A stretch of DNA of 64,000 bases from Parapedobacter sp964613725 (GTDB lineage: Bacteria; Bacteroidota; Bacteroidia; Sphingobacteriales; Sphingobacteriaceae). The notes under the pieces were generated by a model. It did no database searches and had not been told where the DNA came from. It saw only the letters and a list, made by a program, of their open reading frames with translations. The stretch lies in assembly GCA_964613725.1 (NCBI GenBank), contig CAZTJY010000002.1, forward strand, positions 1-64,000. The letters run 5' to 3'. Every line of letters begins with the position of its first letter. The first letter of the stretch is position 1. Both the position numbers and the translations under genes were made by a program. Positions 35,306-44,916 of this stretch are shown in pieces.

Positions 35306-38300
35306 ATGCATTTAACCGCAAACAAGTGCAAAGGGAGATTATTAATGAAAATATCCTTACTCGCTATCTTACTTACCGCAGCATCGACCGTTGTGTCGTA
35401 CAGCACAACCGCGCAACACCTACACGAAATCAAAGCATCGTTGCCGGCAGGTACTCTGTCATTGCGCGACGCGCTGAACCAACTGGAAAAACAAACGGAT
35501 ATCCGCTTTACCTATCGCAGCAGTGACATCAACGGCTTTGGCCGCCTGCATATAGCCGGAAATGGAAGCAATGTGGCTGTCCTATTGGACGGGCTGATGA
35601 AGCAAACCGACCTGCATTATGAGCAGGTGGGAAATACCGTCATCATCAAGAAAAAAACGGTAACGGTGCCCAACCGGCTGGAGCGCGTGGGCACACAGGC
35701 AGCGATCTCGGGTCGGGTGCTGGATGAAACCGGCACACCCCTCGCCGGCGTAACCGTACGGATAACCGGTACACCTGTAACCACGTCTACCGATACGGAG
35801 GGCAACTTTTCCATCCGTGCAACGGAAGCTAACCCGGTCCTTGCGATATCTTATATCGGTTACCAAACCGTGGAGATTACAGCCGATAACCTGACCGATG
35901 GTGCACACATCATACGCCTACAGCCCGATTTCGGTCGGCTCGACGAAGTTACCGTCATCGGCTACGGCACTACAAGCAAACGGGTGAGCACCGGCTCAAC
36001 GGCGGGCATCACGAGCGACGAGATCAGTCAGGCGCCCATCAATGACCCGCTGGCAGCCCTGCAAGGCCGTATAGCCGGGCTGGAAGTGAATTCCAGCAAT
36101 GGCCTGCCCGGCTCGGCTTTTACCGTGCGCCTTCGGGGGCTCAACTCATTGGGGGGCTCGAACGACCCGCTATATATCATTGATGGCATTCCGTATTTTT
36201 CGGAGTCGTTGAACATGTTCAGGGGAGACAACGGTGGCCAAAGCCCCCTGAGTGGCATCAACCCCGCAGACATCGAACGGATCGATGTGCTGAAGGATGC
36301 CGATGCCACCGCAATCTATGGATCACGCGGAGCTAACGGTGTCGTCCTCATCACCACCAAGAAGGGCGAAGCCGGCAAAACGCAGATAAATGCCAACCTC
36401 TACTCAGGTGCCGGCCGTGTAACCAATAAGGTGAACATGTTGAGCACCGCCGAATACCTGGAACTCCGCAAGGAAGCGTTTAGCTACAGCGAAAACGACC
36501 CAAACGAAGATAACGCGCCCGACCTGACGCTATGGAGCCAAAACGAGAACACGAACTGGCAGGATAAACTGATCGGCAACACCGCACAACTGACCGAAGC
36601 GAACGTTTCGTTCTCGGGCGGTTCCGAACGGACCACCTTCTTGCTGAGCGGAACGTATCGCAATGAAACCACCGTACAGCCGGGCGATAACGGCTACAAA
36701 AAAGGATCGGGCATGCTGACGCTGCAACATAATACGCCCGACCAGAAATTTTCGGTGTCGGCAACGGTCAATTACACGGCTGACTTCAACAACGCACTGG
36801 CCACAGACATTACGCAATATTATAACTTGGCCCCCAACATGCCGGTGTATGACGGGGCGGGTTACTACTATTGGTATGGTAACGACCAAAACCCCATTGC
36901 CTTCCTCGAACGGCGCCACGAAACCCGCAATCAAGCCTTACTGACCAGCGGCGTAATCCGTTACAGCCCCATAAAGGGCCTGGACCTCTCGGCCAACATC
37001 GGCTACAACCGTACCGCTTTCAACCAGCTGCAAATGTATCCGCTCACCTCATTCAACCCGGCAAACGCGGCTACCAATATGGCATATTTCGGATCGAGCA
37101 CCAATACATCGTATAACGTCGAACCCCAAGCCCGGTACACGTTTGGTGTGGGCCGCGGTACCTTCGAACTGCTGGCAGGTGGCACCTGGCAACGGAACGT
37201 ACGCGACGGGCAGGACCTGCGGGCCGAAGACTTCTCTTCCGACAGCCAGCTCGGCAACATTACAGCGGCCAACTCGCTGCGCAGCCAGAATTTCGCCTAT
37301 GCCGACTACCGCTACCAGGCGGCTTTCGGACGGGCAACCTACAATTGGGATAGCAAGTACATCGTCAATGCCAGCTTCCGCCGCGACGGGTCGTCGCGCT
37401 TTGGCCCCAATAAGCGATTCGGCAACTTCGGCGCCATCGGTGCCGCATGGGTGTTCTCCGAAGAAAACGGCGTCCGCGAAGCGCTCCCATTCCTAAGCTT
37501 CGGCAAGCTGCGTGGCAGCTATGGCACCACGGGCAATGATCAGATCGGCAACTACCAGTACATGGATACCTGGGGATTCACCAGCAACCCTTACGATGGC
37601 GTGGTGGGCCTCAACCCGAGCCGCCTGCCTAATCCCGATTACCGCTGGGAGCGCAACCGCAAGCTGGAAGGCGGTCTGGAACTCGGCATGCTGGACAATC
37701 GGCTCTCATTGAACGTCAACTATTATTTTAACCGGTCGGACAACCAGTTGATCGAGTATACCCTGAGCCCGCAGACCGGCTTTTCGGGCTTCATAGCCAA
37801 CATGCCGGCCCTGGTGGAAAACAAAGGTTGGGAGTTTGAGGTGAGCAGCGTGAATATCGCCAATGAAACCTTCGAATGGACCACCTCCGGTAATTTGACC
37901 ATCGCCCGCAATAAACTGGCAGAATATCCCGATTTCGAAAATTCGGGCCTGACGACCCTCTACGCGGTAGGGCATCCCATCGACATCGTGTTCGGCTATA
38001 AATTCACCGGTGTGGACCCCCAAACGGGCATTCCCGAATTTGCCGACCTCGATAGCAATGGCGAGTTAACGGCGTCATGGGACGACCAATACATCATGGG
38101 CAGCCGCATGCCCGCTTTCTTTGGCGGCCTGGCCAATAACCTCCGCTACAAAAACCTGCAAGTGGATTTCCTGTTGCAATTCGTGAAGCAGGAAGGGGAA
38201 GCACTCAACTACGGCTATCCCGCCACATCGGCACTTGGCATACGGGCGAACTTCGACCGTTCGGTGCTGGACCGCTGGCGCAACCCGGGGGACATAACAG

Positions 38301-38596
38301 ACATCCCGCGGCCCGCACTGTCGTCGACGGACGAGGCCTATACACAATACAACTCCTTCTACCGCCATTCCGATGTGATGTGGGTCGACGCGTCATATGT
38401 GAGGCTGAAGAACCTGACCGTGAGCTATGACCTTACGTCAGCACTGCCCATGCTGAAAACGCAACGCATCGGTGTATATGTACAGGGGCAAAACCTACTT
38501 ACGCTAACCAGCTATGACGGGTTCGATCCCGAGACGCGCGGACGCGTAGTGCCTCCAATCCGTTATTATACAGCAGGTATCCGTTTCACCTATTAA
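35306..38596 (+). CDS. susC: SusC/RagA TonB-dependent transducer with STN domain
   Basis: A 1096-residue outer-membrane transporter from ATG 35306. The longer frame to 35228 runs into the FecR leader and is rejected. Order: signal peptide (to about 40), STN signalling domain (about 45-110, LRDALNQLEKQTDIRFTYRS), CarboxypepD_reg-like domain (about 132-215), LDEVTVIGYGT, plug with KDADATAIYGSRGANGV, then barrel to a normal aromatic end (YYTAGIRFTY). The STN domain contacts FecR, which completes the surface-signalling loop with the sigma factor. The substrate is not given by neighbours; no glycoside hydrolase is present, so peptide or metal-chelate uptake is as likely as glycan uptake. Confidence 0.93.
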   Translation: MHLTANKCKGRLLMKISLLAILLTAASTVVSYSTTAQHLHEIKASLPAGTLSLRDALNQLEKQTDIRFTYRSSDINGFGRLHIAGNGSNVAVLLDGLMKQTDLHYEQVGNTVIIKKKTVTVPNRLERVGTQAAISGRVLDETGTPLAGVTVRITGTPVTTSTDTEGNFSIRATEANPVLAISYIGYQTVEITADNLTDGAHIIRLQPDFGRLDEVTVIGYGTTSKRVSTGSTAGITSDEISQAPINDPLAALQGRIAGLEVNSSNGLPGSAFTVRLRGLNSLGGSNDPLYIIDGIPYFSESLNMFRGDNGGQSPLSGINPADIERIDVLKDADATAIYGSRGANGVVLITTKKGEAGKTQINANLYSGAGRVTNKVNMLSTAEYLELRKEAFSYSENDPNEDNAPDLTLWSQNENTNWQDKLIGNTAQLTEANVSFSGGSERTTFLLSGTYRNETTVQPGDNGYKKGSGMLTLQHNTPDQKFSVSATVNYTADFNNALATDITQYYNLAPNMPVYDGAGYYYWYGNDQNPIAFLERRHETRNQALLTSGVIRYSPIKGLDLSANIGYNRTAFNQLQMYPLTSFNPANAATNMAYFGSSTNTSYNVEPQARYTFGVGRGTFELLAGGTWQRNVRDGQDLRAEDFSSDSQLGNITAANSLRSQNFAYADYRYQAAFGRATYNWDSKYIVNASFRRDGSSRFGPNKRFGNFGAIGAAWVFSEENGVREALPFLSFGKLRGSYGTTGNDQIGNYQYMDTWGFTSNPYDGVVGLNPSRLPNPDYRWERNRKLEGGLELGMLDNRLSLNVNYYFNRSDNQLIEYTLSPQTGFSGFIANMPALVENKGWEFEVSSVNIANETFEWTTSGNLTIARNKLAEYPDFENSGLTTLYAVGHPIDIVFGYKFTGVDPQTGIPEFADLDSNGELTASWDDQYIMGSRMPAFFGGLANNLRYKNLQVDFLLQFVKQEGEALNYGYPATSALGIRANFDRSVLDRWRNPGDITDIPRPALSSTDEAYTQYNSFYRHSDVMWVDASYVRLKNLTVSYDLTSALPMLKTQRIGVYVQGQNLLTLTSYDGFDPETRGRVVPPIRYYTAGIRFTY

Positions 38597-38607
38597 TTTG
38601 AAAGAAC

Positions 38608-40026
38608 ATGACACATCGCATATATATCTTATTGCTTACCATCGCATTCGCTTTCAGCTCATGCGAAAGCTTTGTAGAACCGGGGGCGCCGAAAACGGAA
38701 ATCCCCCTCGAACTCGCCTTTTCCGACGATAAAACGGCTACGGCATCCGTGGTGTGTATTTATGCCCGCATGAACAACCTCAACTACCAGTTTGCCAACG
38801 TGCTTTCACTCATCTTGCCGGGTATGATGGCCGACGAGATGGCGTATGCATTTGCGTTTGCCACTTACGATGAATTCAAAAACAACAACGTCCTCTCATC
38901 CAATCAGTATGTGGATATCTTCTGGTCATCCCTCTACCAGTATATCTACCAAGCGAATGCTTGCATAGCGGGGTTGGAAAAGGCCGACAACCTGAATCCT
39001 CAGGTGAAAAGCCAATTGCTGGGCGAGGCGAAGTTCATCCGTGCATTCTGCCACTTCTACCTGGTCAATTACTTCGGTGATGTACCACTGATCCTCACTA
39101 CAGACGCGCTGGCCAACAACCACAAGCCGCGTACGCCCGCCGCTGAGGTTTACGCCCGTGTCATCGAAGACCTGAAAGCGGCCAAGGAGCAACTGTTTGA
39201 TGGTTACCCCGCGGGGGACCGGGCCAACGCCGATGGCGAACGCATCCGCCCCAACAAAGGTGCCGCTAGTGCCATGCTTGCACGTGCGTACCTATATTCC
39301 GGCCAGTTCGCACAGGCTGAGACGGAGGCCACGGAAGTCATCGGCAACAGCCAATACCAACTGTTGGGCAGCGAAGACATCAGCAACGTTTTTCTGGCCA
39401 ACAGTGCAGAAACCATCTGGCAGCTGCAAGCCATCAATACTGCCGGCGGCCGGAACACCTGGGAAGGCTTCCTGATGGTGCCGGCAACGGAAACAGCAGA
39501 CGCACTTTTCCGGCTCGTGCCCGGTGGGCTACAGGATGCGTTCGAGACCGACGACCTCCGCCGCGAAAACTGGGTGGGCTCGCGTACCACGGCATCGGGC
39601 AATACGTACCTCTTCCCCTACAAATACAAGGCCCGCTTCGGCGTAACACCGGTGCAGGAATACACCATGGTGCTCCGCCTTGCCGAGCAATACCTCATCC
39701 GAGCCGAGGCACGACTGGCACAGGATAAATTTGCGGAAGCCGAAGCAGATCTCAACGTCATCCGCGGCCGGGCAGGCCTGGACGCGCTAGACCTTGGCGA
39801 TGATGCCAATGCCCTACGTGCGGCTTTAGAACAGGAGCGCCGCATCGAGCTTTTTGCCGAATGGGGGCACCGGTGGTTTGACCTCCGCAGATGGCCCAGC
39901 ACCACCGGCGACGCGGGAAAAACCCGTGCCGACGATGTCTTGGCCCCGATAAAACCCGCTTGGCAGTCAAGCGCGATTTACCTGCCCTTGCCCGATGAAG
40001 CGATCCGTACGAACCCAAATTTGTAA
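38608..40026 (+). CDS. susD: SusD/RagB-family lipoprotein
   Basis: A 472-residue lipoprotein (lipobox FAFSSC, Cys19) following SusC by 11 bp. SusD features are GEAKFIRAFCHFYLVNYFGD near 130-150 and EQERRIELFAEWGHRWFDLR near 405-425. It forms the extracellular lid of the SusC encoded just upstream. Confidence 0.93.
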   Translation: MTHRIYILLLTIAFAFSSCESFVEPGAPKTEIPLELAFSDDKTATASVVCIYARMNNLNYQFANVLSLILPGMMADEMAYAFAFATYDEFKNNNVLSSNQYVDIFWSSLYQYIYQANACIAGLEKADNLNPQVKSQLLGEAKFIRAFCHFYLVNYFGDVPLILTTDALANNHKPRTPAAEVYARVIEDLKAAKEQLFDGYPAGDRANADGERIRPNKGAASAMLARAYLYSGQFAQAETEATEVIGNSQYQLLGSEDISNVFLANSAETIWQLQAINTAGGRNTWEGFLMVPATETADALFRLVPGGLQDAFETDDLRRENWVGSRTTASGNTYLFPYKYKARFGVTPVQEYTMVLRLAEQYLIRAEARLAQDKFAEAEADLNVIRGRAGLDALDLGDDANALRAALEQERRIELFAEWGHRWFDLRRWPSTTGDAGKTRADDVLAPIKPAWQSSAIYLPLPDEAIRTNPNL

Positions 40027-40044
40027 TGCATTAACTATTGACCC

Positions 40045-41493
40045 ATGTTTCCACGATCATTGATACCGACGCTTTGTTTGTGCCTGCTGCTCCCCTTCGG
40101 GGGGCTTGCGGCACGCAGCACCACCGTTACCGGCAAACTCATCGGCTATTCGGGAAAACAGCTCACGCTGAATTACCAGGAATACGCCGTGCTGGCCGAC
40201 CTCCAGAAGCAGGAAGTAGCGGTGGCTGCAGATGGATCGTTCCGCTTCTCCATCGACATCGCGACGCCGGCACGGGCGTTCATGATTGTGGAAACTTCCC
40301 CTGTGGAAGAACGGTTTACCGTAACCCGAGGCGACGGCCGGGATACGACCATCACCACCCAAACCAACCGTTCGCAGTTGGTGTTCCTCTACCTCGCCCC
40401 CGGCAACAAGCAGCAAGTAACCGTAGACGTAAAAAACGTACAGGAAACGCTCCACATCACCGGAAGGAACCGTGCCGCGAGCCGGTACCTCAATGAGGAA
40501 GACTGGCGGTTCAACCAATACCGCGACAAACACCTGAAAAATTACTTTGGCTATGTGAATTACTCGCCCGACCAATACGCCGCATATGTAGCAAAACGGG
40601 AGGCCGACCGGCTCGCTTTCCTTGTGCAATTCAACAAACAGCAACGCATTGCGAAACAGTTGTACCACGTGAGCGAGCAAACCATACGCAACGACGCGAC
40701 CATGGCGTTGCTGCTCTACCCGTCAATGCGCAACGCTTATCGGGAAGACGGCTTTTCAGCGGATACAACGTATTATGCATTCCTCCGGGAGGTGAACCTC
40801 GATCGGTCCAACACCGATAAAGGGATTGCGTATTATTATTTCCTGGATTATTACCTGAAGGAAAAGTACCGGTTGGCTGACGTCGACGACGATTTCTTCG
40901 ATTACGTCAAAAACGAACTATCAGGCCGACCCCTGTATGAATATTACGCGTTTGCGCTGGCGTCTAATTTCAAGAAAAAACTCTACGCCCATTTCGGACC
41001 GGATTGCCCCTACCCGGATTTGGCCAAACGGGTGAAAGTCAAGTATCACAAACTGGAAGGCATGCTGGAAGGCAACCCTGCCCCGGTGGTGGTATTGCAG
41101 GATACAACCGGCACGGATATCCCATTGGCCAAGCTGAAGGGAAAATACCTATACATCGATTTCTGGGCCACCTGGTGCGGACCGTGCATCGCGGAAATGC
41201 CGGCACTGGATACGCTGCAGCATGACTATGCCGACGCAGATATTGCCTTTTTAAGCATCTCGGTAGACAAGGAAAAAGATAAACAGAAATGGAAGGACTT
41301 CGTAGCCGAGCGCCAACTAAAGGGTGTACAAGTATGGGTGGATGAAGAAAACAGCCGGGTGTTTACCGAAGCGTTTAATATCAAACAAATTCCACGCTTC
41401 GTTCTGCTCGACCCGGAAGGGCACATCGTGAATGCCAACGCGCCGAGACCTTCTGACAAGCGTATCCGGCAACTGCTGGACAAAATCTTGTAA
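40045..41493 (+). CDS. Exported TlpA-like thioredoxin-fold protein
   Basis: A 482-residue protein with a signal peptide (to about 22). The N-terminal half is a DUF4369-like beta domain and a long helical middle part (about 125-340). The C-terminal TlpA/AhpC-TSA thioredoxin domain has WCGPC with Cys378 and Cys381, and the cis-Pro in KQIPRFVLL. It is a periplasmic thiol-disulfide reductase or related. Proteins of this kind often follow SusC/SusD in Sphingobacteria and may keep imported peptides or envelope proteins reduced. The stop is close to the convergent gene at 41547. Confidence 0.85.
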   Translation: MFPRSLIPTLCLCLLLPFGGLAARSTTVTGKLIGYSGKQLTLNYQEYAVLADLQKQEVAVAADGSFRFSIDIATPARAFMIVETSPVEERFTVTRGDGRDTTITTQTNRSQLVFLYLAPGNKQQVTVDVKNVQETLHITGRNRAASRYLNEEDWRFNQYRDKHLKNYFGYVNYSPDQYAAYVAKREADRLAFLVQFNKQQRIAKQLYHVSEQTIRNDATMALLLYPSMRNAYREDGFSADTTYYAFLREVNLDRSNTDKGIAYYYFLDYYLKEKYRLADVDDDFFDYVKNELSGRPLYEYYAFALASNFKKKLYAHFGPDCPYPDLAKRVKVKYHKLEGMLEGNPAPVVVLQDTTGTDIPLAKLKGKYLYIDFWATWCGPCIAEMPALDTLQHDYADADIAFLSISVDKEKDKQKWKDFVAERQLKGVQVWVDEENSRVFTEAFNIKQIPRFVLLDPEGHIVNANAPRPSDKRIRQLLDKIL

Positions 41494-41546
41494 GCAAGTA
41501 ACGGTCATCCAAACCGGTTTTCGCTAGGTGGTGTGTTTGTGTTTCA

Positions 41547-42515
41547 TTACTCCCCTTCTCCCAATGCGCCCCAGCCACTCAGCATGATCGCAAACATCTT
41601 CCAGGCAACACCTACATCGGCGAAGCTGTACACCGGTTCCTTTGCTTCAATCTGCAGTTCGGTGTCGGTCACCGTGCGCGCGGTAATGGCCTCCGGCTGC
41701 ATGACCAATGTGGGCTCCTCGCCGTTGTCGTAATATGCCTCGATTTTGAGGATACCTGCATTTTCGGGCAGGTAAAACGGATGGGTGAAATTGATTGTTT
41801 TACTGAACGCATCAGCCGTGTAGACAACTAACTTTTGGGCGATAGGAGTCTGGGGCAACGGACTATCGGGGTCCGGCTCGGGGACATGCTGCGACTGGAG
41901 GGTGTAGGTAGATACTTCGCAAGAGTAACCTCCCACGACCGCGTTTTTTGATGACACTTCGCGATGGTACATGGTGGCGTCGAACGCGCCACTGCGAACA
42001 TAGAGGTCCACGGATGGCACATAGGTCAGCGATAGCTCGCGGTCCTCCGGGGGAATCTCATCCGTTTGGACCAGCGTGCGGAGGAAAAGCTTACCTTCGT
42101 CATTCCCAACGTCGTGGTAATTATCAAATGTATAACCAAATCCATGGGCCTTGCCCAATACCACATCGCCCTTCACGTAATAGGTGCAAATGACACTGTT
42201 CAACATCAACCCTAAAGCACTAAACGGATTGGTGGTGGCATATTCTTCCAGCAGCGTAAGGAACGCCTGTGCTTCTTCGTTGTTTTCGGCGAGCTCGGCA
42301 AACTGCTCAGGCACGTCATCGCGCGAGAAATCGATTTGCTTGATGAAGAAGCCCAAGTCCACCCCATGGCTGTACATACCCATTTCAATAGTTCCCTCCG
42401 CAAACGGCGTATTATCGCCAGCTTGGTCATCAGGATCCAACGAATCGGTTTTGGCACAGGCCGAAAACAACAGTAACACGATGAAAAGATAACGGGATAG
42501 GTGCTTGATGTTCAT
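41547..42515 (-). CDS. Hypothetical lipoprotein
   Basis: A 322-residue lipoprotein from ATG 42515 (lipobox LFSAC, Cys20). After a short acidic linker there is a mostly beta region with aromatic residues (GKAHGFGYTFDNYHDVGNDE, FTHPFYLPENAGILKIEAYY). It has no recognised domain and is probably outer-membrane or periplasmic. It is followed on the same strand, upstream, by a DUF4382 lipoprotein 140 bp away; the two may be envelope partners but no evidence links them directly. Confidence 0.6.
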   Translation of the reverse strand: MNIKHLSRYLFIVLLLFSACAKTDSLDPDDQAGDNTPFAEGTIEMGMYSHGVDLGFFIKQIDFSRDDVPEQFAELAENNEEAQAFLTLLEEYATTNPFSALGLMLNSVICTYYVKGDVVLGKAHGFGYTFDNYHDVGNDEGKLFLRTLVQTDEIPPEDRELSLTYVPSVDLYVRSGAFDATMYHREVSSKNAVVGGYSCEVSTYTLQSQHVPEPDPDSPLPQTPIAQKLVVYTADAFSKTINFTHPFYLPENAGILKIEAYYDNGEEPTLVMQPEAITARTVTDTELQIEAKEPVYSFADVGVAWKMFAIMLSGWGALGEGE

Positions 42516-42655
42516 GCGGCAAAATGGATACATGTTTTCGTTTTTATGTTATGAATCGGCAAAAATAAGGGCTCTAGCGGACTCACGCAATACCCGAAAA
42601 CAAGGAAAGTTCGGCGGTATCCGAACTTTCCTTGACTTAATGGATAGTCAACAAC

Positions 42656-43444
42656 TTACTGATCCAAGTGGATCGCTTGCACATCGGCGATCACGCCAAA
42701 CGCTACCGGTACGGTACGCTCGTATACCGCCAAACCGGAGGCCTCGTCGGGTTCGATACGTAAGGTATAACTACCTTCAGGGAGGCCCTGGAGCAGGAAG
42801 AACCCGTCTGGTTCGGGTATGGCACTCACCGTGTCCGTTTCACTGATGGCATACACAATCGGGTTGGCGTCCATCGGCTGCACCACGCCTTTGATCCGGC
42901 CGTTGGTCAATTGGGTAAATACACGGATTACGGGTTTAAGCTTATAAGCACCGTTGCCCGTTTGAACGATTGACCTTGCGGCGTCAAAATCAGTCCAGAA
43001 CTCGTAGGACCCATTGGGCACCAGCTCTTCATGAACATTAAACTTAAGACCACTCTCTTGACCGGAAGGCACGTCGAGCGGATGCTCGATACCATCCACC
43101 ACGATGGCATTGCCCTCACCCAGTATAAAACGCACTTGCGACAGCCGGCCCACGGGGAGGGTGGTCCGTGCTAACAGCGTGTCGGCCCCGTTGCGGTAGT
43201 CGAGAATGTTGTATACCCCGGGGACGACCGGATCGACTGATACCCACCCGGCCTCATCGGTGTGGAATTCGATGCCTTGTATGTCCAAAAGCAATCCGTC
43301 AAATGCGGCGGGCGCGTCGGTCAGCCGCAGGCTGACTTCCGCTGTCTCACCTGAATTGCCGGAATTTTTCTCGCAGCCCGAAAAGAACAACAGGCCCAAT
43401 GCAGCGGTTAAGGTCAATAGCGGGAGTACGACATGCTTCTTCAT
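42656..43444 (-). CDS. DUF4382 lipoprotein
   Basis: A 262-residue lipoprotein (lipobox FFSGC, Cys24). The DUF4382 region opens with AEVSLRLTDAPAAFDGLLLD and QGIEFHTDEAGWVSV and runs to about residue 165 (VLTQ-like end IRVFTQL). A carboxypeptidase-regulatory-like fold follows (RIKGVVQPMDANPIVYAISE, GLPEGSYTLRIEP). This pair of beta domains suggests a cell-surface binding protein; no catalytic site is visible. Confidence 0.85.
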   Translation of the reverse strand: MKKHVVLPLLTLTAALGLLFFSGCEKNSGNSGETAEVSLRLTDAPAAFDGLLLDIQGIEFHTDEAGWVSVDPVVPGVYNILDYRNGADTLLARTTLPVGRLSQVRFILGEGNAIVVDGIEHPLDVPSGQESGLKFNVHEELVPNGSYEFWTDFDAARSIVQTGNGAYKLKPVIRVFTQLTNGRIKGVVQPMDANPIVYAISETDTVSAIPEPDGFFLLQGLPEGSYTLRIEPDEASGLAVYERTVPVAFGVIADVQAIHLDQ

Positions 43445-43502
43445 CTTCTCGTTGTTTTAATGATTTATTTGTTGCCCATAGGCTGATAAACGTTCGCTCG
43501 AT

Positions 43503-43706
43503 CTAATCACCGACTTGTAGGATATTATAATAGAGGTTGCGGTGTTTTTTCCGCTGGCCGGGCGCATGGTCGCGTGCGGATTTCTTTCCACTGATTTTCT
43601 TGGCCTGCCCAGGGGGCACCTTGCCGCTGCGGCCAGCGGTGCGGTGCACGGTGCAAGACCCCAGGAAAATGATTGCTATGACTAATAAGGCGATAAGCGA
43701 TTTCAT
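43503..43706 (-). CDS. Small basic lipoprotein with PGQ repeats
   Basis: A 67-residue protein from ATG 43706 with lipobox FLGSC (Cys18). The mature part is basic and has two related units, VPPGQAKKISGKKSAR and HAPGQRKKHRN. Similar small lipoproteins are widespread in Sphingobacteriales and often carry the name quinol oxidase subunit 4, which the sequence does not support. The role is unknown; a charged tether to another envelope polymer is one possibility. Confidence 0.7.
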   Translation of the reverse strand: MKSLIALLVIAIIFLGSCTVHRTAGRSGKVPPGQAKKISGKKSARDHAPGQRKKHRNLYYNILQVGD

Positions 43707-43850
43707 TATGATAACACGTTTGGTCACGGACATGAACAAACAAAATTCTCGCCCAAACGTTAAACCATTAATTAACAGAGTTTTAACAAAACTGAAGGAT
43801 GTATAGTTTTAGGGACATTCCTATTCTGTTGCATCAGCTCGCCGCTGCCG

Positions 43851-44165
43851 CTATCCGCGCGCTTCACCATAAGCCGATAGCAGCGCCTCCATCACCAATT
43901 CACGCGCTACACGGTCGAGGCGGAACGTGGTGGCTCCCTTTTCGCCCCATTTATTGGGCACAGGATGGATATTCGTTGGGTCCATCGCACAGAACAATGC
44001 TTGCTCGGATACGGTGAGGAAGATATTTGCGGTATTGTCTTTGGCGAGGTAAGTGGCAAACATGCGCTTGCCACTCACGCGGAAACCTGTCCGCTCGAAA
44101 TGCGGGCGCTGTTCCGTTCCGGCAAACGACAGGGCCATATCTGCAAACGCTGCTCCGCTAATCAT
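43851..44165 (-). CDS. MmcQ/YjbR-family protein
   Basis: A 104-residue cytoplasmic protein from ATG 44165; the in-frame start at 44198 would add eleven unrelated residues. It has the CyaY-like YjbR fold signatures: HFERTGFRVSGKRMFATYLA, NIFLTVSEQALFCAM, and a C-terminal RVARELVMEALLSAYGE helix. The family is called DNA-binding on weak grounds. It is divergent from the Crp/Fnr gene. Confidence 0.8.
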   Translation of the reverse strand: MISGAAFADMALSFAGTEQRPHFERTGFRVSGKRMFATYLAKDNTANIFLTVSEQALFCAMDPTNIHPVPNKWGEKGATTFRLDRVARELVMEALLSAYGEARG

Positions 44166-44217
44166 TGGGTAAAGATAAAAATAATCCCTTACAGGCACCT
44201 TTGACTACTGATGGCGG

Positions 44218-44248
44218 TTGCGACGTAAATGGGCATGTCTTATTTTTG
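44218..44248 (+). promoter_or_regulatory. Promoter of the Crp/Fnr regulator
   Basis: TTG 44218-44220, a 20-bp spacer, then TATTTTTG 44241-44248, a full match to TAnnTTTG. The predicted start near 44255 gives a leader of about 36 bases to ATG 44291. Confidence 0.65.
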
Positions 44249-44290
44249 TAAAACCGGTTGGTGGCGTGCCAGCGATGATGACCAAATACC

Positions 44291-44863
44291 ATGTTTAGCG
44301 AACTAGAAAAGAACTTCAGGCAGCAGATAGCCCTCACGGACGACGAATTTGATCGGGTAACACGGCATTTCGTACCGAAAAAACTACGCCGGCGACAGCT
44401 CCTGCTGGAGCCGGGCGATGTGTGTACCCGCATGGCGTTCGTAACGAAAGGCGCCCTATACGCCTACTCCACCACCGAAAAAGGTTCCATCAACGTGGTA
44501 CAGTTTGCCTTTGAATCGTGGTGGATGGCCGACCTGTATAGTTTCTTCACCCAAGAACCCACCAAACTGACCATCGAAGCACTGGAAGACTGTCAACTAC
44601 TGCTCCTCAAGGCCGATCGCCTGGAGCCGCTGATGGCCGAAGTGCCGGCCGTAGAATCATACCTGCGGATACTCTACCAAAATGCTTACGTAGCTCTGCA
44701 ACGCCGCATGGAAGAAACCATCGGACTCACCGCGGAACAGCGGTATACACGTTTCATGGAACGCGATGGGCACCTGCTGCTGCGCGTCCCGCAGCACCTT
44801 ATCGCATCGTTTCTTGGCATAACCCCCGAGACGCTGAGCCGTATACGGAAGCAGCTTTCTTAA
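44291..44863 (+). CDS. Crp/Fnr-family transcriptional regulator
   Basis: A 190-residue regulator. The cyclic-nucleotide-binding-type beta roll is at about 25-115 (QLLLEPGDVCTRMAFVTKGA). The helix-turn-helix at the end reads LIASFLGITPETLSRIRKQL. Its recognition helix has Glu180, Ser183 and Arg184 in the E-x-x-S-R pattern that FNR uses to read TTGAT. The Cys cluster for the FNR iron-sulfur sensor is absent (only isolated Cys), and Arg/Ser for cAMP are not obvious, so the signal is unknown. A perfect FNR-type palindrome follows 17 bp after the stop. Confidence 0.9.
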   Translation: MFSELEKNFRQQIALTDDEFDRVTRHFVPKKLRRRQLLLEPGDVCTRMAFVTKGALYAYSTTEKGSINVVQFAFESWWMADLYSFFTQEPTKLTIEALEDCQLLLLKADRLEPLMAEVPAVESYLRILYQNAYVALQRRMEETIGLTAEQRYTRFMERDGHLLLRVPQHLIASFLGITPETLSRIRKQLS

Positions 44864-44880
44864 GCGAAAGCGGAAAGTCG

Positions 44881-44894
44881 TTGATATATATCAA
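44881..44894. promoter_or_regulatory. FNR-type operator, perfect palindrome
   Basis: TTGATATATATCAA is an exact TTGAT-N4-ATCAA FNR box. Its centre is about 66 bp upstream of the predicted start of the YceI transcript, close to a class I activator position. The recognition helix encoded by the gene just before it matches this sequence. Confidence 0.7.
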
Positions 44895-44916
44895 TGCCAT
44901 TCCTTATCATATATCA

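Noticed and set aside
44291..44863. Calling the Crp/Fnr protein an oxygen-sensing FNR
   Set aside because: The recognition helix fits FNR, but the N-terminal Cys cluster needed for the iron-sulfur sensor is missing.
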